Source: Flectobacillus sp. BAB-3569 (GTDB lineage: Bacteria; Bacteroidota; Bacteroidia; Cytophagales; Spirosomataceae). Taken from it: a stretch of DNA of 64,000 bases. The notes beneath the pieces are model-generated. The model did not search any database. It was not told where the DNA came from and was given only the letters and a program-made list of their open reading frames with translations. Where the stretch lies: the NCBI RefSeq assembly GCF_002270355.1, contig NZ_NJFZ01000005.1, forward strand, positions 433,501 through 497,500, written 5' to 3'. Shown here one piece after another: positions 28,723 to 38,072 of this stretch. The stretch's first letter is position 1. Each line of letters starts with the position of its first letter. The position numbers and the translations under genes are program-made.

Positions 28723-30129
28723 ATGTCGCACGTAGTATCACCAATAAGAGAAACCCTCGTAGGAGGTGGTAGATCTTATCACGATGTAACACAAGACATC
28801 TGCAAGCAAGTTGAAGGTGAACCAACGAAAGAGTGGAAAATTGCCTTTTCTGTGTCTTGTGTGATTTTCGCCTATGGTGCCTATTGTTTAGGTTACACAT
28901 GGTGGCAAGGAATTGGAGTTTGGGGTTTGAACAAGACCGTAGGTTGGGCTTGGGATATTACAAACTTCGTATGGTGGGTAGGTATCGGTCACGCTGGTAC
29001 GCTTATCTCAGCTGTATTGTTATTGTTCCGTCAAAAATGGAGAACTTCAATTAACCGTGCAGCAGAAGCGATGACGATTTTCGCCGTATTATGTGCTGCT
29101 TCATTTATCTTGGCTCACATGGGTCGCCCTTGGTTGGCTCACTGGGCATTACCACTTCCAAATACTTTTGGTTCTCTTTGGGTTAACTTCAACTCACCAT
29201 TGGTTTGGGACGTATTTGCTATCTCAACGTACCTTTCTGTTTCGTTAGTGTTCTGGTACTTAGGTCTTATTCCTGACTTGGCTACAATTCGTGACCGTGC
29301 TCAAACTAAGGCTTCTAAATTCTGGTATGGTTTGTTCTCTGTGGGTTGGACTGGTTCTGCTAAAACTTGGGCTCGTTACGAATATGTGTCTTTGATTTTG
29401 GCTGGTATTTCTACTCCACTTGTACTTTCTGTACACACGATTGTATCAATGGACTTTGCTACTTCGGTTATTCCGGGATGGCACACGACAATTTTCCCTC
29501 CATACTTCGTAGCTGGTGCGATCTTCTCAGGTTTTGCTATGGTGCAAACTTTGTTGTTGGTAACACGTGTAGTATTTAAGTTGGAAGATTACATCACAAT
29601 GGAACACATTGAAATGATGAATATCATCATCACTGTAACAGGTTCTGTTGTAGGTATTGCTTACTTAACTGAGTTTTTCATTGCTTGGTACTCAGGTGTA
29701 GAATACGAAAGCTATTGTTTCATCAACCGTGCATTTGGTCCTTACTGGTGGGCTTACTGGATGATGATGACATGTAACGTAATCTCTCCACAATTATTCT
29801 GGTTCAAAAGTATTCGTACAAACATCCTTATCTCATTTATCCTTTCGGTAGTTGTGAACGTAGGTATGTGGTTCGAACGTTTTGTAATCATCGTTTCTTC
29901 ATTGCACCGTGACTATATTCCATCTTCATGGGCAATGTTCTCTCCTACGATGTACGATATTGGTGACTATATTTTCTCATTCGGTTTATTCTTTACATTA
30001 TTCTTCTTGTTCGCTAAGTTTTTGCCAGTAATCAACATGGCAGAAGTGAAATCTGTAATGAAAGGTGTTTCTTCAAACTACCCATTCAAGAAGAAGTCTG
30101 AAGGAGGAAAAGAATCAGTTACTCATTAA
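28723..30129 (+). CDS. actC: Alternative complex III subunit C (NrfD/PsrC-like)
   Basis: Integral membrane quinol-binding subunit (468 aa) of the NrfD/PsrC superfamily. About ten hydrophobic helices are visible, among them [40 protein letters not shown] and [20 protein letters not shown]. The conserved [11 protein letters not shown] stretch and the acidic/aromatic loop after [20 protein letters not shown] are typical of ActC. In solved structures of this complex, ActC forms the menaquinol site and a likely proton path. The gene follows actB by 74 bp and precedes actD. Confidence 0.95.
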   Translation: MSHVVSPIRETLVGGGRSYHDVTQDICKQVEGEPTKEWKIAFSVSCVIFAYGAYCLGYTWWQGIGVWGLNKTVGWAWDITNFVWWVGIGHAGTLISAVLLLFRQKWRTSINRAAEAMTIFAVLCAASFILAHMGRPWLAHWALPLPNTFGSLWVNFNSPLVWDVFAISTYLSVSLVFWYLGLIPDLATIRDRAQTKASKFWYGLFSVGWTGSAKTWARYEYVSLILAGISTPLVLSVHTIVSMDFATSVIPGWHTTIFPPYFVAGAIFSGFAMVQTLLLVTRVVFKLEDYITMEHIEMMNIIITVTGSVVGIAYLTEFFIAWYSGVEYESYCFINRAFGPYWWAYWMMMTCNVISPQLFWFKSIRTNILISFILSVVVNVGMWFERFVIIVSSLHRDYIPSSWAMFSPTMYDIGDYIFSFGLFFTLFFLFAKFLPVINMAEVKSVMKGVSSNYPFKKKSEGGKESVTH

Positions 30130-30135
30130 TAATTA

Positions 30136-30184
30136 TTCAAAAGAGATGGTGCAGATTTTCTCTGCACCAATTCTAGCTTTTGAA
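30136..30184 (+). other. Two-tier intercistronic hairpin between actC and actD
   Basis: TTCAAAAG (30136-30143) pairs with CTTTTGAA (30177-30184). Inside, TGGTGCAGA (30147-30155) pairs with TCTGCACCA (30161-30169). Confidence 0.65.
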
Positions 30185-30213
30185 ATCAATATCAAGACAT
30201 AACGAATATTAAA

Positions 30214-30738
30214 ATGAATACAACAGAAAAATACTTGGTTGGAGTTTACGACGATGAGGACGAGGTATTACACGCAGTAACTGAAGTAAAAGGAAAAGGC
30301 GTGAAAATTGAGGAAGTATATACTCCTTTCCCAATCCACGGACTTGATACTGCTATCGGTCACCCGCGTACAAGAATTCCTATCGCTGCATTCTTGTTTG
30401 GTTTAACAGGTTTGACTTGTGCTCAGTTCTTGATTAACTATACAATGGTTTTTGACTGGCCAATGATTATCGGTGGTAAAGACTTCTTCGCATTACCAGA
30501 CTGGATTCCAGTTACTTTCGAAGGTACGGTATTGTTCACTGCATTTGGTATGGTATTTACCTTCTTTGTATCAAATAGCTTGTGGCCAGGTAAAAAGCCA
30601 AAAACATTTGATTTAAGAAGTACTGACGATAAGTTCATCATGACCATTAACATGGGAACTAACAAGAAATCTGAAGCTGAGATCGAAGAAATTTTAAAGG
30701 CTTCTGGTGCTATCGAAGTGAATGTAAAGCAATTCTAA
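30214..30738 (+). CDS. actD: Alternative complex III subunit D (DUF3341)
   Basis: Small membrane subunit (174 aa) with a DUF3341 domain. A soluble N-terminal part (YLVGVYDDEDEVLHAVTEVK, then IEEVYTPFPIHGLDTAIG) resembles the ferredoxin-like fold of the family. Two hydrophobic helices follow (about residues 58-78 and 103-122). A short C-terminal domain contains TDDKFIMTINMG. ActD associates with the ActC/ActF membrane core. Gene order and motif make the assignment secure. Confidence 0.94.
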   Translation: MNTTEKYLVGVYDDEDEVLHAVTEVKGKGVKIEEVYTPFPIHGLDTAIGHPRTRIPIAAFLFGLTGLTCAQFLINYTMVFDWPMIIGGKDFFALPDWIPVTFEGTVLFTAFGMVFTFFVSNSLWPGKKPKTFDLRSTDDKFIMTINMGTNKKSEAEIEEILKASGAIEVNVKQF

Positions 30739-30739
30739 G

Positions 30740-30770
30740 CATTGAACCTTAGGAATACCCTAAAGCAATG
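30740..30770 (+). other. Intercistronic hairpin between actD and actE
   Basis: CATTG (30740-30744) pairs with CAATG (30766-30770), and CTTAGG with CCTAAAG pairs inside with a small imperfection. Confidence 0.45.
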
Positions 30771-30796
30771 TCCAACGACTAATTAAAATCAAAAAT

Positions 30797-31414
30797 ATGT
30801 TAACTAATAAATACATAGGTCTGTTTTTATCGGGAGTTGTTGCTTTATCTGCAACTTCTTGTAAAGATAGCCATAATGATACAGGGACAGAGTTTGCGCC
30901 AAACATGTATCACTCGGTTGCATACGAACCAATGACTCAAACTGAGGGTGAGTTGAATACAATCAACCCTTACGGTATGAACATGCGTACTCCTGTTAAA
31001 GGGACAGTACCACGCGAAAAATTTGCTGCTGCTGATGGAGACACAGTAAACAGCAAATTAATGAAAATGGATATGATTGCTCGTAATATCGGTAAAGATG
31101 ATATGGCTTCTTCTGAAGCGTTGTTGTCAAACCCATATCCAGCAACCCCCGAAAACATTGAAGCAGGTAAGACTCAATATGAAAGATATTGCCAACACTG
31201 CCATGGTGAAGCTGGTAAAGGCGATGGCTTAGTAGCAAAAATGTACAAAGGGGTTCCAGTTTATTCATCGGATGCTTTGAAAAGTGTAAACGACGGTCAT
31301 ATTTACCATACAATTACTCATGGTAAAGGACGTATGTGGTCACACGCTTCTCAAATTTCATCAGCAGACCGTTGGAAAATTGTACTTTACGTACACGAAT
31401 TGCAAAAGCAGTAA
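30797..31414 (+). CDS. actE: Alternative complex III subunit E, monoheme cytochrome c lipoprotein
   Basis: Lipid-anchored monoheme cytochrome c (205 aa). The signal sequence ends in a lipobox, LSATSC (Cys about residue 22). The heme site CQHCHGEAGKGDG is at about residue 132, and a methionine in GRMWSHASQI is the likely sixth ligand. The segment MYHSVAYEPM and the repeated proline-rich stretches are typical of Bacteroidota ActE. It would take electrons from ActA/ActB and hand them to the oxidase. Confidence 0.93.
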   Translation: MLTNKYIGLFLSGVVALSATSCKDSHNDTGTEFAPNMYHSVAYEPMTQTEGELNTINPYGMNMRTPVKGTVPREKFAAADGDTVNSKLMKMDMIARNIGKDDMASSEALLSNPYPATPENIEAGKTQYERYCQHCHGEAGKGDGLVAKMYKGVPVYSSDALKSVNDGHIYHTITHGKGRMWSHASQISSADRWKIVLYVHELQKQ

Positions 31415-31449
31415 TTTACAATTTGTAATTATTGCGCATAGTCAAAAAA

Positions 31450-31465
31450 GCATCAATGTTGATGC
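31450..31465 (+). other. Intercistronic hairpin between actE and actF
   Basis: GCATCAA (31450-31456) pairs perfectly with TTGATGC (31459-31465) around a 2-nt turn, probably opening to a 4-nt loop. Confidence 0.5.
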
Positions 31466-31504
31466 AATCTTTCATACTATTAAACTTACAAACTTATAAG
31501 TATA

Positions 31505-32035
31505 ATGGCGGGACATTCACATTTTTCCCCAGCAAACGTCGAGGAGTTTTATGAATTTACTCCGGAGGCACGCAAGAGAGTGATCACTGCGATGATCATT
31601 GGTGCTGTGCTTTTGGGTATTGGCGTTTTCTTCTTAGGAAGTGGTGAGCACGAAGCTGCTCACGCAGTGGCAGGTCATGCTGCTGAACATGGCGGAGAGC
31701 ACCTTTCTGGCGGTGCAGCATCTCACCATGAATCACCTTGGAATCCATTAAATCGTCTTTGGGTTAACCTTTGGATGAATGGTGTTTTCTTTTCAGGTAT
31801 TGCCGTAATCGGTATGTTCTTTGTTGCAGTACAATACCTTGCTAAAGCAGGTTGGTCATCTGTAGTAAAAAGAATCCCTGAAGCTTTCCCTAGATTCTTG
31901 TATTTTACCTTCCCTGTATTGCTTTTGTTATTCATCTTCAAAGGCGATGTGATTTTCCACTGGATGCACCATGGAATCACTGATCCTGCAAGTGAGCATT
32001 ACGATAAAATTATTGCAGGTAAAAAGGATATTTGA
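31505..32035 (+). CDS. actF: Alternative complex III subunit F, N-terminal part (frame broken)
   Basis: N-terminal 176 codons of the second NrfD/PsrC-like quinone-binding membrane subunit. It holds a His-rich loop (about residues 45-80) and three or four hydrophobic helices ending with FPVLLLLFIFKGDVIFHWMH. The frame stops at TGA 32033-32035 directly after IIAGKKDI. In related proteins the chain continues as GKKGYLN, then another helix. Exactly that continuation is found in the -1 frame from base 32026. ActF is normally one protein of about 440-450 residues, and joining the two frames here gives 444. The break is at an AAAAAG run (32021-32026). It may be a sequence error, a real mutation or a slippage site. 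On its own this half would lack most of the transmembrane bundle. Confidence 0.85.
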   Translation: MAGHSHFSPANVEEFYEFTPEARKRVITAMIIGAVLLGIGVFFLGSGEHEAAHAVAGHAAEHGGEHLSGGAASHHESPWNPLNRLWVNLWMNGVFFSGIAVIGMFFVAVQYLAKAGWSSVVKRIPEAFPRFLYFTFPVLLLLFIFKGDVIFHWMHHGITDPASEHYDKIIAGKKDI

Positions 32036-32838
32036 ACTTCACATTCTTCTTGGTTCGCTTGGTTGCTATTTTTACTGTATGGATTGTTCTTTGGAACATG
32101 ATGCGTAAAAAATCAATCGAAGAAGATTTGAACGGTGGAACTCAAAACTTTTTTGACATGGTACGTATCGGTACTGGTTTTGTTGTAGCAATGGGTATTT
32201 CTTCTTCATTGTCTGCTTGGGACTGGGTTATGTCTATCGATACTCACTGGTTCTCAACCATGTTTGGATGGTACATGTTCTCTAGCTGGCACGTAACTGG
32301 TTTGGCTACTATTACATTGACAGTATTGTTGTTGAAAGACAAAGGATATATGCAATATGTTAGCGATAGCCACTTGCATGACTTAGGTAAATTCATGTTT
32401 GCATTCTCTATTTTCTGGACTTACGTATGGTTTGCTCAATTCTTATTGATTTACTATGCTAACATGCCAGAAGAAACAATCTACTTCTTAGAGCGTTGGG
32501 AAGGTCACAATAAAGTGTACAAAGCAGTTGAAATCTTGAACGTGTTCATGAACTTCTTCTTCCCATTCTTGATCATGATGACTCGTGATGCAAAACGTAC
32601 TCCGATTTTCTTGAAAATCTGTTGTTTCTTTGTAATTGTAGGTCACTATTTGGATTTCTACCAAATGATCATGCCAGGTACGGTTGGTCCTCACGGTGGA
32701 TTCGGATTAGTTGAATTTGGTACTGTTATTTTGTTTGCTTCAGCATTTGTTTATGTTGTTTCAACAGAACTAACAAAAGCGTCTTTGGTTGCTAAAAACC
32801 ACCCATTATTGGAAGAGTCGCTTCACCACGATATTTAG
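32032..32838 (+). CDS. actF: Alternative complex III subunit F, C-terminal part (frame broken)
   Basis: C-terminal 268 codons of ActF in the -1 frame relative to the first half. It starts LNFTFFLVRLVAIF and contains helices such as FDMVRIGTGFVVAMGIS and FMFAFSIFWTYVWFAQFLLI. It also has the conserved WDWVMSIDTHWFSTMFGWYM and GHYLDFYQMIMPG. Read as an independent gene it would begin with TTG at 32032, overlapping the TGA of the first half (TTGA), a possible coupling arrangement. However, the homologous continuity GKKGYLN across the junction argues for a single split gene. It is followed by a very strong hairpin. Confidence 0.85.
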   Translation: MNFTFFLVRLVAIFTVWIVLWNMMRKKSIEEDLNGGTQNFFDMVRIGTGFVVAMGISSSLSAWDWVMSIDTHWFSTMFGWYMFSSWHVTGLATITLTVLLLKDKGYMQYVSDSHLHDLGKFMFAFSIFWTYVWFAQFLLIYYANMPEETIYFLERWEGHNKVYKAVEILNVFMNFFFPFLIMMTRDAKRTPIFLKICCFFVIVGHYLDFYQMIMPGTVGPHGGFGLVEFGTVILFASAFVYVVSTELTKASLVAKNHPLLEESLHHDI

Positions 32839-32842
32839 TGAC

Positions 32843-32876
32843 TAATTGGATGCCTACAGGCATCCAATTATTTTCT
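32843..32876 (+). terminator. Terminator-like hairpin after actF
   Basis: A perfect 13-bp stem (32843-32855 with 32858-32870) is followed by TTTTCT. It may be a partial terminator that sets the ratio of act to cox messages. Confidence 0.75.
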
Positions 32877-32958
32877 CAGAATTTTCGAATTCGGTAAAAC
32901 ATTTTTGCTGAACATTTCATTTTAAGAATTAGATTCAAAACAATAAATTAATTCAGAC

Positions 32959-34074
32959 ATGACATATCTAATAGGTCTTCTGTCAGTAGTATTCTTGGGT
33001 TTGGCAATTATGATTGTCTCTAAGAGTATTGCTCTTTCGAAAGGTATTCAGGGTGCTGATGACTCTGATGCTCGCGTAGATGGGGCCAATAATGGTAATG
33101 CCTTTGGTTTTCTAGTATTCCTTGTATTAGGTTCTATTGCCGCTGCTTGGTCTTTCTTACACTCACAGCCAGACTTCCTTCCAGTTGCTGGTTCAGAACA
33201 CGGTTTGAAAACAGACCAAATGTTCTGGATTTCAATGGGTGTTGTTACAGCTGCTTTCTTTTTAACTAACACATTGTTGTTTGTTTTTGCTTTCTTGTAC
33301 CGTTACAAGAAAAACAATGTAGCTACTTTCTATCCAGTAAACCACAAGTTAGAAATCATTTGGACAATTATTCCAGCGATCGTAATGGCTGTATTGGTAT
33401 TTACAGGTTGGAGAATTTGGAGAGATATTACAAAACAAGCTCCAGACAATGCAGTAGTTATAGAAGTTACAGGTCACCAATTTGGTTGGTATGTACGTTA
33501 CGCTGGTAACGATGATAACAAATTGGGTAACCAAAACTATAAGTTGATTGACGATACAAATCAAATTGGTATCGACTTCACTGACGAAAGTTCTTTCGAC
33601 GACTTTACAGCAAACGAATTACACTTACCAAAAGGTGTACCTGTTTTGTTGAAAATTAAAGCACAAGACGTACTTCACTCTGTATACTTGCCATACCAAA
33701 GAGTTAAGATGGATGCCGTTCCAGGTATGCCTACTAAATTCTGGTTTGTAGCAAACAAATCTACAGATGAGATGCGTGCAGAGTTAGGTAAATCTGACTT
33801 CAACTACAAGTTGAACTGTACAGAAATCTGTGGTCGTGGTCACTTCGGTATGGCTATCACAGTATTTGTTGATGAACCAGAAGATTATAAAGCTTGGGTT
33901 GCACAACAAAAACCTTTCTTGACTCAAAATCCTGATTATTTAGCAAAAGTTCCTGAAAAGTTAAAAGGTAAAGCTCAAAAGTATGCTCCTGCTGAAGCTC
34001 CTGCAGCCGAATCAGATAGTACTCAAGCTGCTGCTGGTGCAGCTCCTGCAACTGCTTCTTTGAGAAGAAGATAA
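32959..34074 (+). CDS. coxB: Cytochrome c oxidase subunit II
   Basis: CuA-bearing subunit II of a heme-copper oxidase (371 aa). Up to four hydrophobic segments lie in the first about 155 residues, more than the usual two. The last is NHKLEIIWTIIPAIVMAVLVF, the canonical second helix of subunit II. The cupredoxin domain carries the CuA ligands: His in AQDVLHSVYLP, and Cys, Glu, Cys, His and Met in CTEICGRGHFGM (about residues 290-301). A low-complexity Ala/Pro tail ends the chain. It is separated from actF by the 13-bp hairpin and stands 55 bp before coxA, so it opens the oxidase half of the operon. Confidence 0.95.
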   Translation: MTYLIGLLSVVFLGLAIMIVSKSIALSKGIQGADDSDARVDGANNGNAFGFLVFLVLGSIAAAWSFLHSQPDFLPVAGSEHGLKTDQMFWISMGVVTAAFFLTNTLLFVFAFLYRYKKNNVATFYPVNHKLEIIWTIIPAIVMAVLVFTGWRIWRDITKQAPDNAVVIEVTGHQFGWYVRYAGNDDNKLGNQNYKLIDDTNQIGIDFTDESSFDDFTANELHLPKGVPVLLKIKAQDVLHSVYLPYQRVKMDAVPGMPTKFWFVANKSTDEMRAELGKSDFNYKLNCTEICGRGHFGMAITVFVDEPEDYKAWVAQQKPFLTQNPDYLAKVPEKLKGKAQKYAPAEAPAAESDSTQAAAGAAPATASLRRR

Positions 34075-34129
34075 TCAATTTTTGAAATAGAGTTTTGAAC
34101 AATTACTATTAGAATAATCATTGTAATCT

Positions 34130-36019
34130 ATGGCAACTGCGACACTACACGCAAACGACACTCACGCACATGGTCATGACCACGAGCATGAGCATCACGA
34201 GCCTGGCTTCATTAGAAAGTATATTTTCTCTGAAGACCACAAAACTATTGCAAAGCAATATTTGATTACAGGTATCATCTGGGCTTTCTTCGGTGGTGCT
34301 TTGTCAATTATCTTCCGTTTACAACTTGGTTTCCCTAACATGAACCTTGACTGGTTGAAGCCAGTTTTAGGTGAGTGGATTGTGGAAGGTAAATTGGAAA
34401 AAGAGTTTTATCTAGCTCTAGTAACTATGCACGGTACCATCATGGTATTCTTTGTATTGACTGCTGGTTTGTCAGGTACATTCTCTAACTTCTTAATTCC
34501 ATTACAGATTGGTGCTAGAGATATGGCTTCAGGTTTCTTGAACATGTTGTCATATTGGTTCTTCTTCCTTTCGTCTGTAATCATGTTTGCGTCTCTTTTT
34601 ATTGAGACAGGGCCTGCTTCAGGTGGTTGGGTGATTTATCCTCCATTGTCAGCTTTACCACAAGCTATGCCAGGTTCTGGTCTAGGTATGACTATGTGGT
34701 TGACAAGTATGACCTTCTTTATTGTATCACAATTGTTGGGTGGTGTAAACTATATCACTACAGTTATCAACTTGCGTACAAGAGGTATGTCATTCACTAA
34801 AATGCCTTTGACTATTTGGGCGTTTTTCTTTACCGCGGTATTAGGTTTGTTATCATTCCCAGTATTGTTGTCTGCTGCTTTGTTGTTGATTTTTGACCGT
34901 AGCTTCGGTACATCATTCTACTTGTCTGAAATCTATATCGGCGGTGAAGCTCTTCCAAACGTAGGCGGTTCAGCTATTTTGTACCAACACTTGTTCTGGT
35001 TCTTAGGTCACCCTGAGGTGTATATCGTATTGTTACCTGCTTTAGGGATTACTTCTGAGGTTATTGCAACCAACGCTCGTAAGCCTATCTTTGGTTACCG
35101 TGCAATGATTGGATCTATGATGGGTATTACAGTTCTTGCGTTTATCGTATGGGCTCACCACATGTTCGTAACAGGTATGAATCCATTCTTAGGTTCAGTG
35201 TTTATGTTCTTGACGTTGATTATCGCTGTTCCTTCAGCAGTTAAAGCGTTTAACTACATTACGACCCTATGGAAAGGTAATATCATCTTTACACCAGGTA
35301 TGTTGTTCTCTATTGGTCTTGTATCGCTGTTTATTTCAGGTGGTGTTACTGGTATCATCTTAGGTAACTCTGCATTGGATATCAACTTGCACGATACTTA
35401 CTTCGTAGTAGCTCACTTCCACTTAGTAATGGGTGCTGCATCATTCTTCGGATTGTTGGCGGGTGTGTACCACTGGTTCCCTAAATTGTTTGGTCGTATG
35501 ATGAACAATACTTTAGGATACGTTCACTTCTGGTTGACATTTGCAGGTGTTTACTGTGTATTCTTCCCAATGCACTACATTGGTATCGCAGGTTTCCCTC
35601 GTCGTTACTATTCATTTACTGCTTTGGCAAACAATGCACAAGATACATTTGCTGATTTGAATGCATTTATCTCAATCGCTGCGATTTTGACATTTGCTGC
35701 TCAAGCAATCTTTGCATTCAACTTCTTCTATTCAATTTTCAAAGGTAAAAAAGCTACGCAAAACCCTTGGAATTCGAATACGTTGGAATGGACTACGCCA
35801 ATCAACGTAGGTCACGGAAACTGGGAGGGAGAAATTCCAGCAGTATATCGTTGGCCTTATGATTACAGCAAACCAGGTTCAGCTTCTGACTTTATTCCTC
35901 AAAACGTTCCATTCTCAGCAACTCCTGAGTCGAACTTTCCAGAGGAAAATGAAGAAATTGCTAAAGAAAAAGAAATCGAAGGTTTGTTGGCGGTACAAAA
36001 TGATGTTTACAATCATTAA
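34130..36019 (+). CDS. coxA: Cytochrome c oxidase subunit I
   Basis: Catalytic heme-copper subunit I (629 aa) with about 12 helices. A His-rich N-terminus (THAHGHDHEHEHHEPG) is followed by EDHKTIAKQYL. The low-spin heme ligand region is LVTMHGTIMVFF. The CuB ligand and cross-linked Tyr are in GHPEVYIVLLPA, further CuB histidines in WAHHMFVTGM, and the heme a3/a ligands in VVAHFHLVMGAA. GHPEVY places it among A-type oxidases. It accepts electrons from CuA and reduces oxygen while pumping protons. A perfect 18-bp hairpin follows. Confidence 0.97.
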   Translation: MATATLHANDTHAHGHDHEHEHHEPGFIRKYIFSEDHKTIAKQYLITGIIWAFFGGALSIIFRLQLGFPNMNLDWLKPVLGEWIVEGKLEKEFYLALVTMHGTIMVFFVLTAGLSGTFSNFLIPLQIGARDMASGFLNMLSYWFFFLSSVIMFASLFIETGPASGGWVIYPPLSALPQAMPGSGLGMTMWLTSMTFFIVSQLLGGVNYITTVINLRTRGMSFTKMPLTIWAFFFTAVLGLLSFPVLLSAALLLIFDRSFGTSFYLSEIYIGGEALPNVGGSAILYQHLFWFLGHPEVYIVLLPALGITSEVIATNARKPIFGYRAMIGSMMGITVLAFIVWAHHMFVTGMNPFLGSVFMFLTLIIAVPSAVKAFNYITTLWKGNIIFTPGMLFSIGLVSLFISGGVTGIILGNSALDINLHDTYFVVAHFHLVMGAASFFGLLAGVYHWFPKLFGRMMNNTLGYVHFWLTFAGVYCVFFPMHYIGIAGFPRRYYSFTALANNAQDTFADLNAFISIAAILTFAAQAIFAFNFFYSIFKGKKATQNPWNSNTLEWTTPINVGHGNWEGEIPAVYRWPYDYSKPGSASDFIPQNVPFSATPESNFPEENEEIAKEKEIEGLLAVQNDVYNH

Positions 36020-36035
36020 TAACTGCTTATATTGA

Positions 36036-36080
36036 TTTGAGAATGTAGAGTGTGGAAAATCTACACTCTACATTCTCAAA
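36036..36080 (+). other. Perfect 18-bp hairpin between coxA and ctaA
   Basis: The 18 bases at 36036-36053 are the exact reverse complement of 36063-36080 with a 9-nt loop. The downstream sequence is not a clean T-run. It may stabilise the upstream act/cox mRNA. Its outer part, TTTGAGAATGTA, also occurs at 22354-22365. Confidence 0.75.
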
Positions 36081-36159
36081 TTCATTTTATGGAAATACCC
36101 AATTATATTTTTTCAAGATTTGATTCTTTCGATTCAATCTAAAATCCAATTTTAAACTT

Positions 36160-37122
36160 ATGTGGTTCCGTAAGCTTGGTCTTGTTACAATCGTCTCGAT
36201 TTACTTATTAGTATTGGCAGGAGGGATTGTAAGAAGCACGGGGTCGGGAATGGGTTGTCCGGACTGGCCAAAGTGTTTTGGCATGTGGGTTCCTCCCACA
36301 GAGGTAAGTCAGTTACCTCCTAATTATCAGGAAATTTATGCAGAGAAACTTCACGGAGAAGTGGAGTTCAACCCTGTAAAAACATGGATTGAGTATGTGA
36401 ATAGATTGGTAGGTGCGTTTACAGGTATTGTAGTTTTTGGTGTTTTTTTGGCTTCATTTAGCTATCGTAAAAGAGATAAAAGCTTAATTTATTTATCATT
36501 TCTTGCAGTAGTATTAATTGGAGCAAATGCAGCATTAGGAAAGTTTGTTGTTGACTCGTTCTTGAAACCTGGTGTAGTTACAGCGCACATGCTTCTAGCA
36601 ATTTTGGTTGTTTTTGTATTACTCTACTCAATTGCAAGAGGATGGTCTGAAGTGACAGAAACTGAAAAAGTAACAAACAAGCCCTTATTAAGTAAGATAT
36701 TAACGCTTCTTTTGATCTTGTCTACCGCACAAGTATTGATTGGTACTCAAGTTCGAGAGGCTATTGATAAAATAATAGCAAACCCTATTTTTGGTTATGA
36801 TCGTTCTACTTGGATAGAACAATTGGGTTTGTCTTTTTACATACATCGCTCTTTCTCATTAGTATTATTAGGCCTACACATTTATTTGATTGTTCAGCTC
36901 AAAAAGAATATTCAATCTGAAGGAATTCTATATAAGTTTTTCAGGGCACTAGTACTATTGGTTGTTGTTGAAATTGTATCAGGCGCCGTGATGGCGTATT
37001 TTAGTGTACCTGCTTTTATTCAGCCTGTACACCTTACATTAGCGATTGTAGCACTTGGATTGCAGTTTGTAATTGTATTGTTGCTCAATTCTGAAAAAGT
37101 CTTTCAAAAGGAAACGGCGTAA
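36160..37122 (+). CDS. ctaA: Heme A synthase
   Basis: COX15/CtaA heme A synthase (320 aa, eight-helix type), which oxidises the C8 methyl of heme O to give heme A for the oxidase. The start reads VTIVSIYLLVLAGGIVRSTG, followed by SGMGCPDWPKCFGMWVPP with the conserved Cys pair. Histidine ligands appear in VTAHMLLAILVV, FYIHRSFSLVLLGLHIYL and FIQPVHLTLAIVAL. It lies just before ctaB (18-bp gap), whose product supplies its substrate. Confidence 0.95.
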   Translation: MWFRKLGLVTIVSIYLLVLAGGIVRSTGSGMGCPDWPKCFGMWVPPTEVSQLPPNYQEIYAEKLHGEVEFNPVKTWIEYVNRLVGAFTGIVVFGVFLASFSYRKRDKSLIYLSFLAVVLIGANAALGKFVVDSFLKPGVVTAHMLLAILVVFVLLYSIARGWSEVTETEKVTNKPLLSKILTLLLILSTAQVLIGTQVREAIDKIIANPIFGYDRSTWIEQLGLSFYIHRSFSLVLLGLHIYLIVQLKKNIQSEGILYKFFRALVLLVVVEIVSGAVMAYFSVPAFIQPVHLTLAIVALGLQFVIVLLLNSEKVFQKETA

Positions 37123-37140
37123 ACGAACGTCAAGTAACAA

Positions 37141-38028
37141 ATGGTTACCACAAACGAAAACATCTCAATAGGTATTGCTGGTAAAGTAAAAGCATATTAT
37201 GAGTTATTGAAATTTAGATTATCATTCCTAGTTGCATTTTCTGGAGCATTTGGGTATTCTCTTGCTGTTGAAAGAATTGATTGGGGACGTTTGATTTTGA
37301 TTAGCCTAGCTGGTTTTTTGATCACAGGAGCTGCTAATATTGTCAATCAAATCAAAGAAATTGAGTTGGATAAACTCATGAAACGAACTGCAGGTCGTCC
37401 ACTTCCAACTGGACGCTTATCAGTCACAGAAGCTTCAATATACTGTTTGATTTTATTAGTTTTATCGAGCTATATATTGTTTTTCGAATTCAACTTCAAA
37501 TCGGGAGTTATAGGAGTTCTTTCTTTTATTTTATATGGATTTGTATACACTCCACTTAAAAGAGTAGGACCCATTTCTGTATTTGTTGGAGCAATTCCTG
37601 GAGCTTTTCCTCCAATGATTGGTTGGGTTGCGGCTACAAACCACTTTGGGTTGGAGCCAGGTATATTGTTCGCTATTCAATTCTTTTGGCAGTTTCCTCA
37701 CTTTTGGGCAATTGCGTGGGTTGCTGATGAAGATTACCAGAATGCTGGTTTTAAAATGCTACCCAACAATGGACACAAAGATTTGCGTACAGCTATTACC
37801 ATTATGATTTACACGATCTTTTTGGTACCATGCGGCTTCGTTCCGTATATGCTTGGAATGACAGGCGTAAACTCAGCAATGGTTGCCGTACTTTGTGGTG
37901 TATTGTTTTTATCTCAAACCTTTTACTTAATGATGAAACCAACAGATAAATCAGCTCTGATGATGATGTTTGGCTCTTTTATCTACCTACCAATTGTTCA
38001 GATTGCCTTCTTGATGGATAAGGTATAG
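37141..38028 (+). CDS. ctaB: Protoheme IX farnesyltransferase (heme O synthase)
   Basis: UbiA-family prenyltransferase (295 aa) that farnesylates heme B to heme O. The first Asp-rich-type motif appears as NQIKEIELDKLMKRTAGRPL (about residues 77-96), with N, D, K and R positions typical of CtaB. The second conserved loop is VADEDYQNAGFKMLP (about 198-212). Other family features are YTPLKRVGPISVFVGAIPGA and FFWQFPHFWAIAW. Nine hydrophobic segments are visible. Its stop codon nearly abuts the next gene. Confidence 0.95.
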   Translation: MVTTNENISIGIAGKVKAYYELLKFRLSFLVAFSGAFGYSLAVERIDWGRLILISLAGFLITGAANIVNQIKEIELDKLMKRTAGRPLPTGRLSVTEASIYCLILLVLSSYILFFEFNFKSGVIGVLSFILYGFVYTPLKRVGPISVFVGAIPGAFPPMIGWVAATNHFGLEPGILFAIQFFWQFPHFWAIAWVADEDYQNAGFKMLPNNGHKDLRTAITIMIYTIFLVPCGFVPYMLGMTGVNSAMVAVLCGVLFLSQTFYLMMKPTDKSALMMMFGSFIYLPIVQIAFLMDKV

Positions 38029-38072
38029 TGTGTAAAACAACAGATAGAAACAACAAGCAAAAACAAAATAAG

